Source of the DNA: Phlebopus portentosus
Lineage: Eukaryota; Basidiomycota; Agaricomycetes; Boletales; Boletinellaceae
Assembly (NCBI GenBank): GCA_037892935.1
Contig: JAYXKI010000004.1
Coordinates: forward strand, 1,736,001 to 1,800,000
Length of the DNA: 64,000 nt
Reading direction: 5' to 3'
In this document: positions 43,321 to 54,025 of the stretch, in pieces
How the letters are laid out: every line of letters begins with the position of its first letter
Numbering within the stretch: position 1 is the first letter of the stretch
The notes under the pieces: generated by a model
Databases searched by the model: none
What the model was told of the DNA's origin: nothing
The model's input: the letters and a program-made list of their open reading frames with translations, nothing else
Made by a program: the position numbers and the translations under genes

Positions 43321-45803
43321 TCTTCCTGGAGGAAGACCGCATCTGACCACACGAGGAACGTGTCGGTGATAAAGGTAGGCGCGAATCACATTGGATAGTT
43401 ACATTACATCTACTTACCTTGAATGAACCTGGCTAGATTACCGATGGTCCTGCAAAGGAATCCGTGTCAACTAACAGATAAGACACGTTTTCTATCCATT
43501 TGATGGGCGCTTAACCAAGTTGATGTAATTCGGTAAAAATGGAAACGGTATAACCTACATTCGTGATTTAGTTTACATGCGCTTCTTCGTACTTATTATA
43601 GAAACTCACAAATCCGATAGAAGTTGATCAAGAACGTTAATGAATCTCAGACAGATAACGATGCCAAGTTCAGGTGGCAAGGAACTGAGCCGGTACGTCT
43701 TTACTTCGAGTTCGGAAATCAGACGGCTGTGATATTCGCTCTACGCGGCTTTTAGGGGCCCACCTGACCACAATGCCGCCTACCCTACATTCTATCTCCT
43801 TGGTGTTTGTGGACTGCGGAGCGTATCAGACTTTCGGGTATGATACGCTACGAATTAGTGAGCTAAGCACACCTGTCCCTCCCTATTCTTCGACACAATA
43901 GATCGTCCTCCGGTGTTGGAGGGGGGATTGTCCAAATGAATGCTCACGATTCCGACCGTCTCGTGTATGCTTTTCGTGAAGGCCTGATCGGGCATTGCAT
44001 GAGACTGGAGGAATGGTGAGCTGCAGATATGGTAAGAGCATATGTTACACACGAATATACTGATGATTAATCGTTAGCAGCTCTGACCGGCCCTTGAATG
44101 GGAATTCTCACGTTTGGCATAACAAGGTCTACAAGAAGATATATAAAAGACGTTGCCCAGACTCCTGCCCCGACCAACATTGACTATTCGTTGAATATCT
44201 ATAGCTAAATTCTGAGTGCCACTGGTTTTAGATACCGATTCATCCAGCATTGTCGCCAAAGCACGCACAGACAGCGCAAGCGCATACATTCCGGTAGCAA
44301 CAGCCAGAATTATCTGGTTCAGACGACTTCCTAACCTTGGTACAGAGGTATACAGAGATATCCCATAAAAGACTATGAATCCTCCTGACATCCCATTGAG
44401 TACATAAGGACGCGTAGTGCTGCGATGGAAAATGGACTCACCGAACAGAACTGCTTCGAGCAGGACGGCAATAAGCGTCGCTTCGCTAACTCCAAGAGCC
44501 ATGATGATCTTGATATGTAGATTCTTTGTCGAGATTAGTAGTATGCTGCCTTAGAGCTATTCCACTGAAGGAAGCTCTATATAGAGGCTTCAAGTTCCGG
44601 CAGCAGACATGCACCGCGTGTCAGGTCCATCTAGAAGGGGGTTATGCAGATGCGAACAGATATCCTAGTATTTAAACCTATAACAACATGTCCTAGGTGG
44701 CCTAGATGTATACAAGCAAAGACAGACAAACGCACACAATGGCTTACCTAGCAAGGTCTCGAAAAGATGATCTAGCATAACCGTAGGGAAAGTGTGAGCA
44801 TATTGTATAGGAACATCCATATTGAATGACGCAAGAATACTATCTGCTCAGACGTTTTTCAGCCTGCTCAGGCTTTTGTAAAACAATTCAATGTCCGAAA
44901 TTTATGTAAGAAGGGAATTCATGGTCCGCTAGGATTGCAAATAAATACTGCATTTATTGCATACTGTACAGATAAAACAAAAATAACATCAGAGCCTATT
45001 ACAGTAAGGTCTTGTCAACGATTGTCACAGCCTAGATTGGTTTGTTTGGTCCGTTTTGGGACCGTTCACGGCATTTAGCACACGTTGGGCCGCCAAATGC
45101 GGCATGTCCTGCGGAAGCTTTACAAAGCGTCAGTCGTAGTAGAATCAATTGAAATATGCACTGACAAGATGCCCCGAGCCTGGAACGAGTGTGGTGGATG
45201 CGTATTTATCGCATGGATACTTGTCATCCATCCTACCTATCAGGAGTTCGATTTCCTTGTCACTAGGACTTACGGGAAAACTTAGTACATCTTCACCCAT
45301 GGTGACTCGAGCTACGGGACATACCGAAGGAAACTGCGCTCTGCAAAAACCAGATGCACTGGAATATTGTCACAAATCCTTGGGAGAGCTTCTGACATCG
45401 CCAGAGTGGCTTGACTATCAGTAAAGCCTTGAACTTCATGAATTTTGTAGCATTTGGGCATGACACCGTCCTTGTCATCTGGATAGAACCAAGTGGGCAA
45501 TGGGCGTAATCCGTGCTTCTAGATATGCAAACTGCGTAAACATGCATTTCTGGAGTACTCAAGGCGACGATTACTGTTCCAGCACGCATTTTTCCCAACT
45601 ATTGAATGGGACAGATTTACTTAAGGATTTAAGGGCGACATTTGTCCCTCTTCCCTCTTAGCAGCTCGGAAATGATAGGACTTTCCTCATTGATCCACCT
45701 GTCATTTCTTTCTGCACCAGAGGCCATTGGAGTTCCCAAAAGCGGACATTCGAGAAGGATCAAAGCGGAGAATGGATTTGGTCTCTTCCCTTGCACCAGC
45801 TCT
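43321..45803. repeat. Module B, copy 1
   Basis: This is a near-identical copy of about 50366-52827 in the same orientation. It contains the 5' part of the multi-TM gene and the 3' part of the alpha/beta hydrolase gene. Copy 2 lacks about 75 bp found here near 44000-44075. This copy lacks 10-15 bp at two places in the hydrolase part. Confidence 0.85.
44074..44502 (-). pseudogene. 5' fragment of multi-TM membrane protein, copy in module B1
   Basis: The fragment starts MALGVSEATLIAVLLEAVLFG at 44502, with a GTGAGT donor right after. After the intron it continues with FIVFYGISLYTSVPRL, LNQIILAVATGMYALALSVRAL and NLAIDIQRIVN. It then leaves the family pattern and ends, lacking the remaining membrane helices that the copy at 37.2-38.8 kb still has. 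It is a truncated copy; expression would give at most two or three helices. Confidence 0.5.
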
Positions 45804-45850
45804 TTTCCGTCCATGCCAGTGCCATCACAAAAAACCAAGAGGACCTTCGA
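45025..45850 (-). pseudogene. Chimeric relic: DUF2235 first-exon start fused to the 3' part of an alpha/beta hydrolase
   Basis: At the module junction near 45804 the DUF2235 N-terminus (VLLVFCDGTGMDG) joins in frame to the hydrolase segment ELVQGKRPNPFSALILLE...PLLGTPMASG. The start codon of the DUF2235 copy is ACG here instead of ATG (45844-45846 region). The hydrolase part lacks 14 bp present at 52663-52676, which shifts the frame, and about 12 bp at an exon end/donor that is intact near 52580. The rest parallels the working gene at 52034-53507 down to 45025. It is a recombination product and not a functional gene. Confidence 0.75.
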
Positions 45851-46470
45851 CGTTGTGAAAGTTTGGATCGTTGAGAAGAACTTAGCTGGTGATCTCTAGA
45901 AAAATGTTTGCGGGGTTGATGGAAACGCCTGAATCTGAATCTCTTTTATAGGTTTCTTGAGCAGTGTTAAAGGGTCCATCCGTTGATAAATGGCAAACGT
46001 ACGTACCAATCTCCATGCATTGATCGACTCGTGAAGTAGAGCAAGGAAGCGACCTCGAGGACAGCGACTGACTAGAGTCATTTGGAGCACTCATGGCGTG
46101 ATAAGAAGGATTCTGGAGGACGATGTACAAGAAAAGGACGACCTCTTCCTCGATCTTCAGCGTTGCTGGGAAGCACACCACAACACTGAGACATGTTGGA
46201 AAGGAGGCGGATACTTGCTAACTACGTACAGCGCTTAACGGACGGCGCTTAACAGAGACCTTCTATCAAGAACGGGTAGCCGGGGTAACGTGTCATTTAC
46301 GTAATCAACCCACGACTTTCCACTTCAACCTTAATTCTACGTCTCAACACTTTAACCTAACAGGAGCACACTCTCAGATGTGTATGGTCATCATAACAAT
46401 ACCGTATAATGACGGTTAGTTGTTCAACTTACGACGTAAAGGACACGGCATAGTAATGACATGAAATGTC
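45804..46470. repeat. Module A, copy 2
   Basis: This matches 49705-50365. Similarity stops at GAAATGTC|TGTTGTGAGG (46470/46471), where the sequence changes to an unrelated AT-rich stretch. In copies 1 and 3 the same point leads into module B. Confidence 0.82.
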
Positions 46471-47117
46471 TGTTGTGAGGGGAGCGAACACGAATATCCG
46501 AGAGGAAAACTCTCTATTATTTCGTTATACAGTTTTTACAATGGTTTTATAGTACTGAAGGAATCTGAGACATGAATTGGGATAAAACGACCACGAAATA
46601 GAATAGTAATAATACAATCAATGAAGAGGATTGGCAAATAAGAATGACGAAGCAGGGATCAGAGTAAGTGAAACAAAGCTTATAAATACCATATATTCAT
46701 TCCAAACAGAAAGTAATTCAATACTTTGGGACTTCGACAGTTTGACAATCCTCGGGGGAAAAAAAAAAAAGTTGGAGAGTATATGCCGCCGGTGCGCGCG
46801 TGAAATGAAGTTGCTTAGAAATTATTTCTCACAATTATAAACGTTGAACCACAGAATTTGCAACGCGTGAATTTTCTCCTTGTGCTACTGACAAGCAGAC
46901 GTTGGAAAATGGCTTTGTCACCAGATAACAAGCTTGTCATGCAATCACATTATATGCCGGATCTCATTCAACCTTGTCTGAATAGAATCCAGCGCACATT
47001 TGTTTTCCATGCTATGAATTTGTCTATCATGGTAAATCAACTTTAACATATTCAATTCATATTCTCTATTAAATTAAAGCTGAAGCGTCTGCATTCACAT
47101 AGACAAGGAATTGAACG
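46471..47117. other. AT-rich stretch after module A2
   Basis: It begins TGTTGTGAGGGGAGCGAACA, which looks like an LTR terminus in inverse orientation. I found neither a partner end nor a target duplication. It contains a 12-13 bp A run near 46759. No gene is supported. Confidence 0.35.
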
Positions 47118-49753
47118 TTAAGACTCGATAGTTCTCAACAAGTTCTTCCTTGCCTTCGTACGGGATATGAGCTGAAGAGTTGGATCATCAGTTTGGAAGT
47201 TCCCTGTAGGTTCGTACAAGAGCTCACCCGGCACGCCATACCAAACCTGACCGCAGTGAACACTGTTGTGTATGTCGGCCTGGGCACTATACAATGGCTC
47301 ATTATTTTCTCTACCAGCACTGTTGAAAAGCGATCATGATTGAGCTATAGACGTCCCGCGAGCAAAGGGACGTACGGAATTGGAATGCTGCCATTGAGCT
47401 TTTCCGGAAGGTAGCCTCCGGTCACAGGAACCCATTTCACTGCAGATTCGGAACCGACAAGAATCTCATATCCACTTGTAAACTATTTAAAAACTCTAGT
47501 CATGAGAAGATGCAGTGAGACGAGTATAAGGAAAATTAAGAACCTCAATCTCATCTCCATCGTAGCCAATATAACATTTCGCTCTCGTAGCTTTACCGGG
47601 GTCTGAGAAGCAGTATGAGGACGTAAAAAAAAAATCGCGGTGCGGAGAATCATCTGCTTACGAAGCCCGCCCTGTACAAATTCAATTAGTCCAAGCTACG
47701 GAAGTTCTGACTCTGAACCCACTTTGTATGCGACACGTGCAACGAATAACTCAATGTTGTCACCTTGCATGCCTGCAGAGATAGCTTCTTGCGGAAGGAA
47801 GCCGGATGAGGCAGCGACCTAGGACAGACGGGTCACTATTGCCCATAGATGACAATATATAGTGCTTGCCCAGTAAAGACCCGAACCGAACAAATCCGAG
47901 GGGCTCTCAAACTTGATGGGTCCATCGCTTTCAATCTGCAAATTCATCAGTTCTCCACCATTGGTCTGTTGCAAAGAGTACGCACAGGTGGTTTGCCCCA
48001 GTTCTTCTTGCAGAGGTCTTCGAAATCATTAAGAGCAGGACAGCCTGGAGTCCAACTTGACCCAAACGCTGACTTGAGTGAGTTTAGAGTGATCATGTAT
48101 TTCGGATCCTTCAAGTTTGTAGGCGAGACCAGAATACTCTGGTGGAACTGGTCATTCCTTGTGATCTTGTTACCCTCCAAACGAGTCGAGTGTCCAACAG
48201 CAATCTGTTGTGCTATGCTAGCTTCCTCATATGCATTATGCGGCTGAGACTCGCCCCATGGATCTGGGTTCTGTTGTGCACTCTGACGGAGGAAAGCAAG
48301 ATCAAGATTGATAAATGATCCGACCTCACCCTAAAATTTACACATCAGCAAGAGCGCAGTACTAACGTGAGGAAACACTGACCGCCATCCAGAAAAGAGC
48401 AATATCCGCTAGTTCGTGGCGCTCATAGCCACCGCCAACATCAGAGTGTGCTCCAGGGAACCAAATCTAGTTCAATAAGGTTTTATGAGCAGTGAGAGCG
48501 GCAATAATGACTCGAATACAACATACTTGTTTCAGTATTTGATTAGAGCTAGGGTTCGTCCAGAGTGTAGGCAGGAACTTCTTCCGATTTTCTTGCAATG
48601 AGAGTCCATGGAGTGCAATCTCGACAGAAGCTGGAAGAGACGTGTCTTTGATGCTCAGCGCGTCGATGATGGGGTCTGTGGGTCCATTCATAACAGAATC
48701 GACAGTGTCCCAGACGCCAACACACCTGCAAGATAAAGATGATGTCTCACCATCAGGAGGCGTCGTTCTGTGCCTACATACTTCGGATAACTTACTTGAT
48801 CTTTGTCTGCCTAGTTCCCGGAGGAATGATAGGTTTTTTGCCGTCGACAAGCTCCTTCCATATCTCGAAGAAATAACCAAGCTTCTCACGTTCCAGAAGC
48901 CCGATTTTATCCTGGTGGTTTTGTACGTAGTGAGTCCATATGATAACGAGAGCCCAAGCGGAGATCTTCTTACAATCAGTCCTGAAACCTTCCGTGCTGT
49001 GTATGCACCCCTTTCGTAGATCGTATAAATCATCATCCACTTTCCCATTGCCAATCACGTACCTCGAAAACCTTCAAGATCGAATGTGAGAAAGGCTCGG
49101 CTAACAAAAATTCTTCGCAAAGACTTACCCAAAGATGCATATATCATCCCCGGCATCGAAGTTCTGGGCGATGAACGCATAGGCATCCCTAATCTTGCTT
49201 GCTGTTATACGGACTCAGCATTCGTCTTTGTGATCTCTTCCATTTGGAGCTTACCGACAGCAGTCCCAAATGCCTCTGACGGAGATACAAAAAGTCATAG
49301 CGTTGATCGATGAAAGTTGATGATAATGCTTGAATAAACGTACGCATTAAAGTGGTTCCAGTAACAGGGTCTCCTTTGAAGTTCGCTTCGCTCCCGACGC
49401 CACTCTGATAAAAGACAATTTGGCGACGCCCATCTCTAATATACATTTAGCCCTCTAACATCGAAAATCGAGGAGCGTCACTTACGTCGTGTTATCTTGA
49501 ACGGCACGGGCTGGAAGCGTGCTATTAGAATGGGACTGTAGAGCTAGTGAAGGATGCATACAGAGACGCAGCACGTTTGTTGCATGCTGTACATTGCCTC
49601 CTCCTCCCCCTTCGATATCACCGATTGTGACTAAAACGCCAGAATGAGCATAACGACATATCAGAAAATGGACTTTGGAAACTTGCGAGGCCCGTCAGCA
49701 AGGTTTCCGTCCATGCCAGTGCCATCACAAAAAACCAAGAGGACCTTCGACAT
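47118..49753 (-). CDS. DUF2235 hydrolase (Tle1-phospholipase-like) with C-terminal DM9/DUF3421 repeats
   Basis: The ATG at 49753 opens MSKVLLVFCDGTGMDG; the stop is at 47118. About ten exons follow. The DUF2235 alpha/beta-hydrolase part has HATNVLRL, QIVFYQSGVGSEANFKGDPVTG, AYAFIAQNFD, a split nucleophile elbow GFSRGAYTARK, VGVWDTV, and FPGAHSDVGGGYERHELAD. DUF2235 is related to the catalytic domain of bacterial Tle1 phospholipases (Ser-Asp-His type). After a linker, two DM9-like segments occur: FLPQEAISAGMQGDNIELFVARV and GYEILVGSESAVKWVPVTGGYLP. A C-terminal piece has HNSVHCGQVWYGVPGELLYEP. DM9 domains in other eukaryotes bind mannose, so a glycan-guided esterase is possible (inference). 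Ser lies in a 9-nt microexon. The first exon and upstream DNA recur as module A. Confidence 0.78.
49063..49071 (-). other. Nine-nucleotide microexon encoding the catalytic serine
   Basis: The exon reads GTTTTCGAG on the minus strand. It is preceded by ...CTTGAAG (acceptor) and followed by GTACGTG (donor). Phase with its neighbours gives GG-G TTT TCG AG-G GGT, i.e. G-F-S-R-G. Skipping it joins GG to GGGT in frame and removes F-S-R, including the nucleophile. Confidence 0.75.
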
Positions 49754-50365
49754 TGTGAAAGTTTGGATCGTTGAGAAGAATTTAGCTGGTGATCTCTAGA
49801 AAAATGGTTGCGGGGTTGATGGAAACGCCTGAATCTGAATCTCTTTTATAGGTTTCTTGAGCAGTGTTAAAGGGTCCATCCGTTGATAAATGGCAAACGT
49901 ACGTACCAATCTCCGTGCATTGATTGACTCGTGAAGTAGAGCAAGGAAGCGACCTCGAGGACAGCGACTGACTAGAGTCATTTGGAGCACTCATGGCGTG
50001 ATAAGAAGGATTCTGGAGGACGATGTACAAGAAAAGGACGACCTCTTCCTCGATCTTCAGCGTTGCTGGGAAGCACACCACAACACTGAGACATGTTGGA
50101 AAGGAGGCGGATACTTGGTTCTCTTCTAACCACACGTACGGCGCTTAACGTACGGCGCTTAACAGAGACCTTCTATCAAGAACGGGTAACGTGTCATTTA
50201 CGTAATCAACCCACGACTTTCCAATTCAACCTTAATTCTACGTCTCAATACTTTAACCTAACAGGAGCACACTCTCAGATGTGTATGGTCGTCAAAACAA
50301 TACCATATAATGACGATCAGTTGTTCAACTTACGACGTAAAGGACACGGCATAGTAACGACATGA
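49705..50365. repeat. Module A, copy 3 (with the true 5' end of the DUF2235 gene)
   Basis: This copy contains the ATG and first codons of the DUF2235-DM9 gene and its upstream region. It continues without a break into module B2, so it is probably the ancestral arrangement. Confidence 0.82.
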
Positions 50366-52827
50366 AATGTCTTCCTGGAGGAAGACCGTGACTTGCGATA
50401 TATACGCATCTGACCACACGAGGAACGTGTCGGTGATAAAGGTAGGCGCGAATCACATTGGATAGTTACATTACATCTACTTACCTTGAATGAACCTGGC
50501 TAGATTACCGATGGTCCTGCAAAGGAATCCATGTCAACTAACAGATAAGACACGTTTTCTATCCATTTGATGGGCGCTTAACCAAGTTGATGTAATTGGG
50601 TAAAAATGGAAACGGTATAACATACATTGGTGATTTAGTTTACACGCGCTTCTTCGTACTTATTGTAGAAACTCACAAATCCGATAGAAGTTGATCAAGA
50701 ACGTTAATGAATCTCAGACAGATAACGATGCCAAGTTCAGGTGGCAAGGAACTGAGCCGGTACGTCTTTACTTCGAGTTCGGAAATCAGACGGCTGTGAT
50801 ATTCGCTCTACGCGGCTTTTAGGGGCCCACCTGACCACAATGCCGCCTACCCTACATTCTATCTCCTTGGTGTTTGTGGACTGCGGAGCGTATCAGACTT
50901 TCGGGTATGATACGCTACGAATTAGTGAGCTAAGCACACCTGTCCCTCCCTATTCTTCGACACAATAGATCGTCCTCCGGTGTTAGAGGGGGACTGTCCA
51001 AATGAATGCTCACGATTCCGCCGTCTCGTGTATACTTTTCGTGAAGGCCTGATCGGGCATTGCAATCGTTAGCGGCTCTGACTGGCCCTTGAATGTGAAT
51101 TTTTTTTCTCGCGTTTTGGCATAACAAGGTCTACAAGAAGGTATATAAAAGACGTTGCCCGGACTCCTACCTCGACCAACATTGATTATTCGTTGAATAT
51201 CCATAGCTAAATTCTGAGTGCCACTGATTTTAGATAGCGATTCATCCGGCATTGTCGCCAAAGCACGCACGGAGAGCGCAAGCGCATACATTCCGGTAGC
51301 AACAGTCAGAATTATCTGGTTCAGACGACTTCCTAACCTTGGTACTGAGGTATACAGAGATATCCCATAAAAGACTATGAATCCTCCTGACGTCCCATTG
51401 AGTACATAAGGACGCGTAATGCTTCGATGGAACATGGACTCACCGAACAGAACTGCTTCGAGCAGGACGGCAATAAGCGTCGCTTCGCTAACTCCAAGAG
51501 CCATGATGATCTTGATATGTAGATTCTTTGTCGAGATTAGTAGTATGCTGCCTTAGAGCTATTCCACTGAAGGAAGCTCTATATAGAGGCTTCAAGTTCC
51601 GGCAGCAGACATGCACCGCGTGTCAGGTCCATCTAGAAGGGGGTTATGCAGATGCGAACAGATATCCTAGTATTTAAACCTATAACAACATGCCCTAGGT
51701 GACCTAGAACCTAGATGTATACGAGCAAAGACAGACAAACACACACAATGGCTTACCTAGCAAGGTCTCGAAAAGATGATCTAGCATAACCGCAGGGAAA
51801 GTGTGAGCATATTGTATAGGAACATCCATATTGAATGACGCAAGAATACTATCTGCTCAGACGTTTTTCAGCCTGCTCAGGCTTTTGTAAAACAATTCAA
51901 TGTCCGTAATTTACATAAGAAGGGAATTCACGGTCCGCTAGGATTGCAAATAAATACTGCATTTATTGCATACTGTACAGATAAAACAAAAATAACATCA
52001 GAGCCTATTACAGTAAGGTCTTGTCAACGATTATCACAGCCTAGACTGGTTGTTTTGGTCCATTTTGGGACCGTTCACGGCATTTAGCACACATTGGGCC
52101 GCCAAATGCGGCATGTCCTGCGGAAGCTTTACAAAGCGTCAGTCGTAGTAGAATCAATTGAAATATGCACTGACAAGATGCCCCGCGCCTGGAACGAGTG
52201 TGGTGGATGCGTATTTATCGCATGGATACTTGTCATCCATCCTACCTATCAGGAGTTCGATTTCCTTGTCACTAGGACTTACGAAAAAACTTAGTACATC
52301 TTCACCCATGGTGACTCGAGCTACGGGACATACCGAAGGAAACTGCGCTCTGCAAAAACCAGATGCACTGGAATATTGTCACAAATCCTTGGGAGAGCTT
52401 CTGACATCGCCAGAGTGGCTTGACTATCAGTAAAGCCTTGAACTTCATGAATTTTGTAGCATTTGGGCGTGACACCGTCCTTGTCATCCGGATAGAACCA
52501 AGTGGGCAATGGGCGTAATCCATGCTTCTAGATATGCAAACTGCGTCAACATGCATTTCTGGAGTACTCAAGGCGAGGATATTACTCACAACATACTGTT
52601 CCAGCACGCGTTTTTCCCAACTATTGAATGGGGCAGATTTACTTAAGGATTTAAGGGCGACATCTCTCGAGGGCCATTTGTCCCTCTTCCCTCTTAGCAG
52701 CTCGGCAATGATAGGACTTTCCTTATTGATCCACCTGTCATTTCTTTCTGCACCAGAGGCCATTGGAGTTCCCAAAAGCGGACATTCGAGAAGGATCAAA
52801 GCGGAGAATGGATTTGGTCTCTTCCTT
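50366..52827. repeat. Module B, copy 2
   Basis: This is the partner of 43321-45803. Unlike copy 1 it runs on into the unique 5' part of the alpha/beta hydrolase gene, so it is the likely parental copy for that end. Confidence 0.85.
51010..51504 (-). pseudogene. 5' fragment of multi-TM membrane protein, copy in module B2
   Basis: Same content as 44074-44502: start MALGVSEATLIAVLLEAVLFG at 51504, then an intron, then FIVFYGISLYTSVPRL and LNQIILTVATGMYALALSVRAL. It ends at the same truncation point. A deletion of about 75 bp near 51063 shortens the downstream part relative to copy 1. Confidence 0.5.
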
Positions 52828-53507
52828 CGCATCAGCTCTTCGATAGTGAGGACGCTTTACCAGTTTTATTCAGTAAGGGAGTACTTCATATACAGCATGC
52901 AACTTACACGGTTGTCGCTCCAGCAGAATGCCCAACAAAGACAAGTTGCTTCGACTCGAGGTCCTTCACAATGCCTGAATCGAGTAGTGCCAAGAAACAT
53001 TGGACATAGTCCATCGGACCTAACCAACGAAGAATTAGTAGATGAAACGAGAAGTTTTAATAGACAATTTACTTGTGAATCGCCCGTAACTCGATTTCAA
53101 ATTCTCTTCGTTAAGGAGAGCAGAATATCCATGATTGGGACAGTCTATAGCCCAGACTTCCGTGATACAATAGGATGGTGTCTGTTCCATCTGCAAGCGC
53201 GATAAGTCATCAAGGAAAGGCTCGTATAGTTCCTTGTCTATGGACGAGTATCAGAACACAGTAGAACCACGGCATCAGTCCACATACGGAGACCTATGCC
53301 ATGAGCGAGAAAGGCGGTGATGGGAGTGATCGACTCGGGTATTGTACGGCCATCGGTCAGAGTGTAATTCTTCACGGATATTTTGAATTGTTCACCCTCG
53401 GGTACCTGGAGCGTGTAACTTGTGCTATTCACCATTGCACGAAGAAGAGTAACTGGGGATAGTGTGGAGATACGTGACGGCGTCGTCTGAGTTCTCAAGA
53501 GATCCAT
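52034..53507 (-). CDS. Alpha/beta hydrolase (AB hydrolase-1 type)
   Basis: The ATG at 53507 opens MDLLRTQTTPSR. Domain order: beta start GEQFKISVKNYTLTDG, oxyanion strand TAFLAHGIGLH then KELYEPFLDDL after an intron, AIDCPNHGYSALL, nucleophile elbow FVGHSAGATT (about 52912-52941), ILLECPLLGTPM, and a late GAGHL with the probable catalytic His. The last exon reads DMPHLAAQRVLNAVNG and stops at 52034. About seven short introns are implied. This is a canonical Ser-His hydrolase of the esterase/lipase class; the substrate is unknown. Its 3' half is duplicated in module B1 as a broken copy. The neighbour DUF2235 gene on the same strand is also a predicted lipid hydrolase. Confidence 0.75.
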
Positions 53508-54025
53508 CCGCGTCTATAAGTACTTGAAACTGATTTTCTCATGATCGGCGTCTTCAAGTTGACAGACGCATCGGACCACTCTGGTGATGCGAAGATATCC
53601 GTGACATCGGAGGCTTATAAATTTGGACGGCACAGATTGAACGTTCTATAGTTACATGGTTCAGATTCCTATACTTGACTCGGCGATTTGCTACATCCAG
53701 TTGGGTTGTTGAAATCCTATTGCAGATAAATCTTTTTGATCGCCGAGGGACGCAGACTTTGGGATATCTTACTCAATGAGTCAACCGGCCTCCGCTTATT
53801 AATAAGTACCTCGTTTGTGTTTAAAGAGGAAAGGCTATGTACGAAATCCACTTGCGCTGTTCACTAGTTTAAACCAATGTAGTCCGATTCGGGCCCGCGA
53901 ATGTTCAACAAACTATTATATCACGCATCATTATACATGAATGCACATGACATACGAATCACAACTGACACACGTAGCTTACTTTACTTCCCGCTAAGCC
54001 TCGAATGTAAAGAGCATGTTACATG
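53508..54025. other. Intergenic interval
   Basis: Between the hydrolase start and the desaturase 3' end. AT-rich; no supported gene. Confidence 0.45.

Noticed and set aside
45900..46181. Minus-strand frames recurring in modules A2 and A3
   Set aside because: Repeated only because the DNA is duplicated; no domain, and the frame lies upstream of the DUF2235 start.
46471..46530. LTR-like terminus TGTTGTGAGGGGAGCGAACA
   Set aside because: Resembles a Copia LTR end, but no second terminus, partner LTR or target duplication was found.
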